Notes under the pieces: generated by a model
Databases searched by the model: none
What the model saw: the letters and a program-made list of their open reading frames with translations, nothing else
Told to the model about the DNA's origin: nothing
Assembly: GCA_020634215.1 (NCBI GenBank)
Contig: JACKCD010000077.1
Span: forward strand, 1-20,012
DNA from: Ardenticatenaceae bacterium
GTDB taxonomy: Bacteria; Chloroflexota; Anaerolineae; Promineifilales; Promineifilaceae
Length of the DNA: 20,012 bases
Direction of reading: 5' to 3'
Part shown: piece after piece, positions 14,760 to 20,012 of the stretch
Layout of the letters: each line of letters opens with the position of its first letter
Numbering within the stretch: the first letter of the stretch is position 1
Program-made: the position numbers and the translations under genes

Positions 14760-14823
14760 GAATTGAGAATTGGGAACCTAGCTTCATTCCCAATTCTCAA
14801 TTCCCAATTTCCCATTCTCAATT
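14760..14823. repeat. AATTCTC/AATTCCC heptamer hairpin
   Basis: Positions 14760-14776 pair perfectly with 14787-14803 (17-bp stem, 10-nt loop), and further AATTCCC-like units continue to the fabF stop. It lies between fabF and the NERD-like gene and may weaken read-through. Confidence 0.85.
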
Positions 14824-16093
14824 ATTTTTGTTCATATTTTCGCAGCACCAGGCACGCATTTTGGCCGCCCAGCCCAAACGAATTGCTGAGGGTGGTGCGG
14901 ACGGTGGCCGGCCGGGGAGCGTTTGGCACATAGTCCAAGTCGCACTCCGGGTCTGGCTCATCATAGTTCCAGGTGGGGGCAATCAAATTGTGGAGCATGG
15001 TATAGATGGAAAAAATCCCCTCAATCGCTCCCGTGCCCCCCATGGCGTGGCCTAACACCGATTTGTTGCTGCTAACGGGGATTTCATACGCCCGTTCACC
15101 AAACAGCCGCTTGATTGCCAACGTTTCGGTATAGTCGTTGAGCGGCGTGGAGGTGCCGTGGGCATTAATGTAGTCAATTTCATTCGTTGACACGTTGGCA
15201 TCGGCCAGCGCCCAGCGCATGGCGCGAATCGCCCCCGCCGCTTCGGGGTCTGGCACGGCAACATGGAAGGCATCGGATGAGTTGGCGTGCCCCATCACTT
15301 CGGCATAAATTCGCGCCCCGCGCTCAATGGCCTGATCCAGCCGTTCCAAAACAACAATGCCGGCTCCTTCGCTCAGCACAAAGCCGTCACGGTTTTTGTC
15401 AAAGGGGCGGCTGGCTTTTTCCGGGCTGTCGTTGTGGGTAATGCAAAGGGCACGCATGGCGGCAAAACCGGCAATGGCAGCTTCGTGGATTAACCCTTCG
15501 GTTCCGCCCGCAATCATTAAATCGGCTCGCCCCTGCCGGATAAATTCGATGGCTTCGCCAATGGCCTGGGTGCTGGTAGCACAGGCGGCGGCAATGGTGC
15601 TGATTGGCCCCAGGGCGCGAGCCAACAGGCTGACGTGGTGGCTTGCCATGTTGGGCAGGAAGCCGGTCATGGCAAAGGGACTAACACGGCCAAACCCTTT
15701 GGTGCGTAATTTGACCAAATTTTCGTCGGCGTAATCAAAACCACCCGCACCGGTGCCGACCAGCACGCCTGCCCGTTCACCGTGGGGCAATGGTTCCGGC
15801 AAGCCGGCATCGGCCAGGGCCATACGGGCGGCAGCAATGGCAAATTGGGAGGAACGGGAAATGCGCCGCGCCTCTTTGAAATCCATGTAGTCGCCGGGGG
15901 AGAAATCTTTGACTTCGCCGGCAATATGGACGGGCAGATCGCGGCTGTCGAACTGGGTGATGGGGCCGATACCAGAACGGCCGTTAATCAAACTATCCCA
16001 GCTTGCCTGCACCGAATGCCCCAGCGGGCTAATCATCCCCATGCCGGTGACAACAACCCGTGGCCGCCCCCGTGCGTCTAGAAATGCCTCCAT
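14822..16093 (-). CDS. fabF: Beta-ketoacyl-ACP synthase II
   Basis: The 423-residue protein is a full-length KAS II. It has the Cys-His-His triad: Cys171 in AAACATSTQAIGEA, His312 in NAHGTSTPLND and His349 in NKSVLGHAMGGTGA. The PFDKNRDGFVLSEGAG block and C-terminal NSFGLGGQNACLVLR are diagnostic. The enzyme condenses malonyl-ACP with acyl-ACP in fatty acid elongation. ATG 16093 has AGGAG at 16098-16102. It lies 68 bp downstream of plsX on the same strand, so the two are probably one transcription unit linking acyl-chain elongation with phospholipid synthesis. The usual acpP, fabD and fabG genes are not between them. The gap contains a short heptamer array (16110-16140). Confidence 0.96.
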   Translation of the reverse strand: MEAFLDARGRPRVVVTGMGMISPLGHSVQASWDSLINGRSGIGPITQFDSRDLPVHIAGEVKDFSPGDYMDFKEARRISRSSQFAIAAARMALADAGLPEPLPHGERAGVLVGTGAGGFDYADENLVKLRTKGFGRVSPFAMTGFLPNMASHHVSLLARALGPISTIAAACATSTQAIGEAIEFIRQGRADLMIAGGTEGLIHEAAIAGFAAMRALCITHNDSPEKASRPFDKNRDGFVLSEGAGIVVLERLDQAIERGARIYAEVMGHANSSDAFHVAVPDPEAAGAIRAMRWALADANVSTNEIDYINAHGTSTPLNDYTETLAIKRLFGERAYEIPVSSNKSVLGHAMGGTGAIEGIFSIYTMLHNLIAPTWNYDEPDPECDLDYVPNAPRPATVRTTLSNSFGLGGQNACLVLRKYEQK

Positions 16094-16109
16094 GCTTCTC
16101 CTGTGTCAA

Positions 16110-16140
16110 TAATCAGTAAACGGTTATCAGTAATCAGTAG
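16110..16140. repeat. TAATCAG/TTATCAG heptamer array in the plsX-fabF gap
   Basis: Four 7-bp units (TAATCAG, TAAACGG, TTATCAG, TAATCAG) and a partial TAG lie between the plsX stop and the fabF ribosome-binding site. It is the same unit family as the array at 4629 inside the large membrane protein gene. Confidence 0.7.
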
Positions 16141-16161
16141 AACACGACGGGTGAGCCGTGG

Positions 16162-17172
16162 TTACTGATGGCCGTTGGTTTGCTCGGTTAAGCCGCTGGC
16201 GATGGCGGCGACAACGTTGGCTTCGACGAGGGCGCGGGCTTGATAAACGGCCGTTTGAATCGCCCGCGCATTCGACCGCCCATGCCCAATAATCACCGCG
16301 CCATTCACCCCCAGCAGCGGAATCCCCCCAATTTCGTCCGGGTTCATGCGCTGCCGCACCTGGCGAAAAGCGGGACGTGCCAGCAAGCCGCCCAAAATCG
16401 TCAGCGGGTTTTTCATCATCGCCTCACGCAGCATATCGGAAATGCCGCTGGCAATCGCCTCCGACGTTTTCATGATGATGTTGCCCGTAAAGCCATCCAC
16501 CACCCCCACGTCCACATCGCCACGAATAAACTCCTTCGGCTCAATGTTGCCCACATAGTTGAGGTGGCTGTTTTGCAGCAGGGAAATCGTCTCCTGAATA
16601 AGACTGGTACCTTTGCCCGCCTCCTCACCATTGGAAATCAGTGCCACACGTGGATTCTCGATCCCCTTGATTTTTTGCATAAACAGGCTGCCCATCACGC
16701 CAAACTGGTAAAGGTATTCCGGCTTGTTGTCGGCATTGGCTCCAGCATCAATGAGCATGGGGGTGGAGTCGGCAGTGGGAAAGAGCAGCCCCAGCGCCGG
16801 CCGCAGCACACCGGGAATGCGCTTGAGGCTGTGGAGGGTAGCCACAGCCAACACCGCGCCGGTGTTACCGGCCGTCACAAAGGCATCGGCCTGCCCATCG
16901 CGCACCAAATTTAGCCCAATGTGGATGGACGACTGCCGCTTTTCGCGCATGGCCTGGGCGGGTTTGTCTTCCATCGTGATGGCCTGCGGCGCATGGACAA
17001 TTTCGATATTGCTGGGGAGAGGGGAATGTTTGTCTAGCTCGGCACGAACGGCCGTTTCCTCCCCCACCAACACAATCACATCCTCTGTCAACTCTTGCGC
17101 CGCCAACACCGCTCCGGCCACATCCGGCTCAGGGTTTTTATCGCTTCCCATTGCATCAACAACTATTTTCAT
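16162..17172 (-). CDS. plsX: Phosphate acyltransferase PlsX
   Basis: The 336-residue protein opens with MKIVVDAMGSDKNPEPDVAGA, the hallmark PlsX N-terminus. It also has DAFVTAGNTGAVLAVA, LIDAGANADNKPEYLYQFG, ALISNGEEAGKG and GGIPLLGVNGAVIIGHGRS. PlsX converts acyl-ACP and phosphate to acyl-phosphate at the membrane, the donor used by PlsY (8801-9466). Length and motifs are normal. The ATG at 17172 has no obvious Shine-Dalgarno. A TAGAAT -10-like hexamer ends about 9 nt upstream, so a nearly leaderless transcript is possible. The gene is first in the probable plsX-fabF unit, divergent from the branched-chain-type binding protein gene. Two AACGGCCGTT sites are present. Confidence 0.96.
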   Translation of the reverse strand: MKIVVDAMGSDKNPEPDVAGAVLAAQELTEDVIVLVGEETAVRAELDKHSPLPSNIEIVHAPQAITMEDKPAQAMREKRQSSIHIGLNLVRDGQADAFVTAGNTGAVLAVATLHSLKRIPGVLRPALGLLFPTADSTPMLIDAGANADNKPEYLYQFGVMGSLFMQKIKGIENPRVALISNGEEAGKGTSLIQETISLLQNSHLNYVGNIEPKEFIRGDVDVGVVDGFTGNIIMKTSEAIASGISDMLREAMMKNPLTILGGLLARPAFRQVRQRMNPDEIGGIPLLGVNGAVIIGHGRSNARAIQTAVYQARALVEANVVAAIASGLTEQTNGHQ

Positions 17173-17240
17173 AAGGAAGCGATTCTAACTAGGGGGAAGG
17201 TTTCAAGCAACCCCGCAACCGGCCCAATATGGCTGAAGTT

Positions 17241-17269
17241 TTGGCAAGATAAGTGTTAGATGATAAAGT
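17241..17269 (+). promoter_or_regulatory. Putative promoter of the tandem binding-protein gene
   Basis: TTGGCA (17241-17246, five of six to TTGACA) is followed after 17 bp by TAAAGT (17264-17269, four of six to TATAAT). It would give a leader of about 118 nt before ATG 17394. It lies in the 221-bp divergent gap with plsX, in which I see no other feature. Confidence 0.45.
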
Positions 17270-17393
17270 TTAATCCTCAAGCCAATCAAATTTTGATCTG
17301 ATGTTTGTTTACCCCCCCTGGCCAGTCCCAGGTTGTTAAAGGTTTGCTGGGTGGCGACTGGATACCTAGCAGCGAGCAAAAGGAGTGAGAAGC

Positions 17394-19994
17394 ATGAACT
17401 ATTTTTCCCAACGTTGGTTGCTCAACGTCGTTTTGGCGTTGCTGCTGGCCGTCCTCGTGGCTTGCGGGGGCGCAGCAGAAGAAGTTGTGGGCGAAGACCC
17501 GGTGGCTGAGGAGCCAGCGGCTGAGACCACCGCCGAAGAACCGGCTGAAGAAGCCGTTGTTGAGGAACCCGTGGAAGAAACGGCCGTTGAGCCAGCCGGT
17601 GATCCCATCAAAATTGGTGCCCTGGCTCCCCTGTCCGCACCTGGCGCGGTTGTCGGTGGAGAAGCTATGCGCGATGCCATGAACATTGCCGCCGAGGAGA
17701 TCAATGCTGCCGGTGGGCTGCTTGGCCGCCCGGTTGAGTTGATTGTGGTAGATAGCGAAGGGTTGCCAGAGCGGGGAACGGCCGTTATGGAAAAACTCAT
17801 CAACCAGGACGGTGTGGTTGCCGTCGGTGGTGGTTATCACAGTTCCGTTGGCGTGGCGGCTAAAGAAGTGGCCCACGACAACGGCATCCCCGTTGTTTTC
17901 GCCGAAACGTGGAATGACACCATCACCAGCGATATGCAGGCCGAGATCTTCCGCATTGCGCCACTGAACTCTGAAGTATCGGCCGTTGACGTGAAGTTTA
18001 TTTCCAGCATCCCCGGCATCCAAAAGGTCGTCATCGTTACCGAAAACACCGATTACGGCATCCCTGCCGCCGAGAACACCACCACCGGGTTGGCTGATCT
18101 GGGCATCGAAGCCGTGACCTTTGGTGTAGACATTGGTAATCAGGACTTTGCTGGCATTGTCGAGCGGGTTCGCGCCGAAAACCCGGACATGATTGTGGTG
18201 TACAATACCGGTGAAGCCGCCTACAACTTCCAGCAACAAGCTGCTGACGCTGGCATCGGGCCGCAAGATTTGCCGATGATGTGTAATCAGGTGTCGCTGG
18301 AAAGCGAAGCGTTCTGGACAAACGTCCCCGACGGCAACCTTTGCTTTATGCGCCGCGTAGGTCTGCCAGAAGTGCTCTACAATGATGTTGCCAAGGCGTT
18401 TGTTGCCAAATACGCCGAACGCACCGGCAAACAAGCGGCTGAGTCCTATGCTCTGGAAGCGTATGATTCCATCATGATTATTGCCCAAGCCATCACCGAA
18501 GCAGGTTCCACCGATTCGGCGGCGATTATTGCGACATTGGAAGGCATTACCCACGAAGGGACGCTGGGCACGATTACCTTCCCCGTAAACAGCAGCAATC
18601 CGCCGGAAGCGGCCGGCAAAGATGCGAAATGGTGGCATCAATTCCCCGACCCGGCAATTACGATTGTGCAATATCAGGAACAAGGGGCAGATTCTAACGC
18701 TTCGCCCGTTGTTTTCCCCGATCTATACAAAACCGCCAACGTCATTATTGGTGGCGAAGAGGTGGAAATTAGCAGCGGCGACACCGTAACCGTGAATCAA
18801 CCCGCCGCACCAGCCCCTGATTTTGTCTGCGACGGCCCAATCAAAATTGGTGCCCTGGCTCCGCTATCGGCACCCGGCGCAGTTGTAGGTGGCGAAGCCA
18901 TGCGCGACGCGATGAACATTGCCGCTGAGGAACTCAACGAACGGGGCGGCATTTTGGGCTGCGAGGTTGATCTGATTGTGGTGGACAGCGAAGGGTTGCC
19001 AGAACGGGGAACGGCCGTTATGGAAAAACTCATCAACCAAGATCAGGTCGTAGCCGTGGGTGGTGGATATCATAGCTCCGTTGGCGTGGCGGCCAAAGAA
19101 GTGGCCCACGACAACGGCATCCCCGTTGTTTTCGCCGAAACGTGGAACGACACCATCACCAGCGACATGCAGGCCGAGATTTTCCGCATTGCGCCGCTAA
19201 ACTCTGAAGTATCGGCCGTTGATGTCAACTTCATCTCCAGCTTGCCAGGCATCCAAAAGGTCGTCATCGTCACCGAAAACACCGACTACGGCATCCCTGC
19301 TGCCGAAAACACCACCGCCGGGCTGGACGAACACGGCATTGAAGCCGTGACCTTTGGCGTGGACATTGGCAACCAGGATTTTGCCGGTATCGTTGAGCGC
19401 GTTCGCGCCGAAAATCCCGACATGATTGTGGTCTACAACACTGGTGAAGCGGCCTACAACTTCCAGCAGCAGGCGGCTGATGCGGGCATTGGGCCACAGG
19501 ATTTGCCGATGATGTGTAACCAGGTGTCGCTGGAAAGCGAAGCATTCTGGACCAATGTCCCCGATGGCAACTACTGCTTTATGCGCCGCGTTGGCCTACC
19601 GGAATCGCTCTACAACGATGTTGCCACCGCGTTTGTTGCCAAATATACCGAACGCACGGGCAAGAGCGTAGCCGAATCCTACGCCTTAGAAGCGTATGAC
19701 TCGATCATGATCATCGCTCAGGCGATTGAGGAAGCGGGCACGACTGATCCAGCAGCGATTATCGCCGCCTTGGAAGGCATTACCCATGAAGGAACGCTGG
19801 GTACGATTACCTTCCCGGTGAACAGCAGCAATATGCCGGAAGCGGCGGGCAAGGAGCCAAAATGGTGGCACCAGTTCCCAGACCCGGCAATCACGATTGT
19901 CCAATATCAGGAGCCAGGCCAGGATTCTAAGGATGCGGCTGTGGTTTATCCTGAGATTTACCGGACGGCTGACCCTGTTTTGGTAAATCAGTAG
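17394..19994 (+). CDS. Lipoprotein with two tandem branched-chain amino acid-type (Peripla_BP_6) binding domains
   Basis: ATG 17394 is chosen over GTG 17385, which overlaps the AGGAG ribosome-binding site (17381-17385). The 866-residue protein has a lipoprotein signal ending LVAC and an acidic Ala/Glu/Pro linker (about 25-70). Two periplasmic-binding-protein type I units follow, about 71-455 and 482-860. Both start PIKIGALAPLSAPGAVVGGEAMRDAMNIAAEE and share VVDSEGLPERGTAVMEK, ETWNDTITSDMQAEIFRI and a Cys pair in MMCNQVSLES...CFMRR. The unit repeats with an offset of exactly 1233 bp (411 codons). Unit 2 has an extra Cys pair (DFVCDGP and ILGCEVD) that unit 1 lacks, so unit 2 looks closer to a stand-alone ancestor. 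Members normally capture amino acids, amides or urea for ABC import. No permease is in view, and a sensory role is possible. Confidence 0.93.
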   Translation: MNYFSQRWLLNVVLALLLAVLVACGGAAEEVVGEDPVAEEPAAETTAEEPAEEAVVEEPVEETAVEPAGDPIKIGALAPLSAPGAVVGGEAMRDAMNIAAEEINAAGGLLGRPVELIVVDSEGLPERGTAVMEKLINQDGVVAVGGGYHSSVGVAAKEVAHDNGIPVVFAETWNDTITSDMQAEIFRIAPLNSEVSAVDVKFISSIPGIQKVVIVTENTDYGIPAAENTTTGLADLGIEAVTFGVDIGNQDFAGIVERVRAENPDMIVVYNTGEAAYNFQQQAADAGIGPQDLPMMCNQVSLESEAFWTNVPDGNLCFMRRVGLPEVLYNDVAKAFVAKYAERTGKQAAESYALEAYDSIMIIAQAITEAGSTDSAAIIATLEGITHEGTLGTITFPVNSSNPPEAAGKDAKWWHQFPDPAITIVQYQEQGADSNASPVVFPDLYKTANVIIGGEEVEISSGDTVTVNQPAAPAPDFVCDGPIKIGALAPLSAPGAVVGGEAMRDAMNIAAEELNERGGILGCEVDLIVVDSEGLPERGTAVMEKLINQDQVVAVGGGYHSSVGVAAKEVAHDNGIPVVFAETWNDTITSDMQAEIFRIAPLNSEVSAVDVNFISSLPGIQKVVIVTENTDYGIPAAENTTAGLDEHGIEAVTFGVDIGNQDFAGIVERVRAENPDMIVVYNTGEAAYNFQQQAADAGIGPQDLPMMCNQVSLESEAFWTNVPDGNYCFMRRVGLPESLYNDVATAFVAKYTERTGKSVAESYALEAYDSIMIIAQAIEEAGTTDPAAIIAALEGITHEGTLGTITFPVNSSNMPEAAGKEPKWWHQFPDPAITIVQYQEPGQDSKDAAVVYPEIYRTADPVLVNQ
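17607..18839 (+). repeat. First copy of the 1233-bp intragenic duplication
   Basis: ATCAAAATTGGTGCC begins here and again at 18840. Long blocks between the copies differ mainly at synonymous third positions, for example around 17760-17806 versus 18993-19039. The last ~150 bp of this copy encode the inter-domain linker. Confidence 0.9.
18840..19990 (+). repeat. Second copy of the intragenic duplication
   Basis: It is collinear with 17607-18757 without visible frameshift. The AACGGCCGTT site is conserved at the same place (17777 in copy 1, 19010 in copy 2), as is the TCGGCCGTT variant (about 17980 and 19213). Confidence 0.9.
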
Positions 19995-20012
19995 TGTAGG
20001 CAAAAAAGAGGG

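Larger units (their letters stand above)
1091..19019. repeat. Highly iterated palindrome AACGGCCGTT (33 exact copies)
   Basis: Exact copies start at 1091, 1435, 1591, 1752, 2668, 3522, 3959, 4488, 4889, 5394, 5841, 7485, 8017, 8056, 8296, 8429, 10015, 10825, 11236, 11828, 11852, 11900, 12502, 12751, 13594, 13613, 14440, 15976, 16246, 17047, 17579, 17777 and 19010. All lie in coding sequence. One-base variants such as GACGGCCGTT (5556) and AACGGCCGTC (about 10163 and 12613) also occur. At roughly 60% GC about 0.02 copies would be expected in 20 kb. Confidence 0.93.

Noticed and set aside
17286..18683. Long open frame (465 codons) on the minus strand opposite the tandem binding-protein gene
   Set aside because: It is antisense to a clearly coding, conserved gene, has no recognisable domain, and reflects high-GC codon structure. 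A shorter related frame recurs opposite the second copy, as expected of a shadow.

Overview
The window is about 20 kb of GC-rich bacterial chromosome, dense with genes and with no tRNA, rRNA, CRISPR array or recognisable transposase. Lineage is inferred from content only. The signs are a giant membrane protein of the PTPS-related type with beta-sandwich ectodomains, an alkaline-phosphatase-superfamily hydrolase, an auracyanin-like cupredoxin lipoprotein, lipoproteins made of two fused solute-binding domains, and many short palindromic and heptameric repeats. Together these suggest a filamentous-type Chloroflexota (Anaerolineae/Ardenticatenia-like), probably from an environmental or sludge community. 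No marker gene here proves it.

Layout. 1-1549 (+): phosphodiesterase/nucleotide-pyrophosphatase-like hydrolase, cut by the window edge. 1547-3310: a small accessory block on the minus strand, holding an AAA/DUF4143 ATPase whose stop codon lies in a perfect palindrome shared with the convergent neighbour, then a yefM-yoeB toxin-antitoxin pair with its own promoter and operator. 3439-6654 (+): 1071-residue PTPS-related membrane protein whose coding sequence contains several tandem-repeat insertions. 6871-9466 (+): Hsp20 with a strong terminator, cupredoxin lipoprotein, a GNAT-JAMM fusion and a divergent PlsY. 9545-17172 (-): SBP3-SBP5 fusion lipoprotein, ornithine cyclodeaminase/mu-crystallin-like enzyme, metallo-beta-lactamase-fold hydrolase, a two-TM NERD-like protein, FabF and PlsX. 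17394-19994 (+): a lipoprotein of two near-identical branched-chain-amino-acid-type binding domains.

Functional links. PlsX makes acyl-phosphate from acyl-ACP, PlsY uses acyl-phosphate to acylate glycerol-3-phosphate, and FabF elongates the acyl chains, so phospholipid synthesis is the clearest theme. A second theme is surface solute capture by double-domain lipoproteins. No permease or ATPase partners are in view.

The most striking feature is not a gene. The 10-bp palindrome AACGGCCGTT occurs 33 times by my manual count, every time inside coding sequence, and resembles the cyanobacterial HIP1 phenomenon. On top of this lie many tandem repeats with a 7-bp (sometimes 8-bp) period. Most are folded into hairpins between genes, but several sit inside reading frames.
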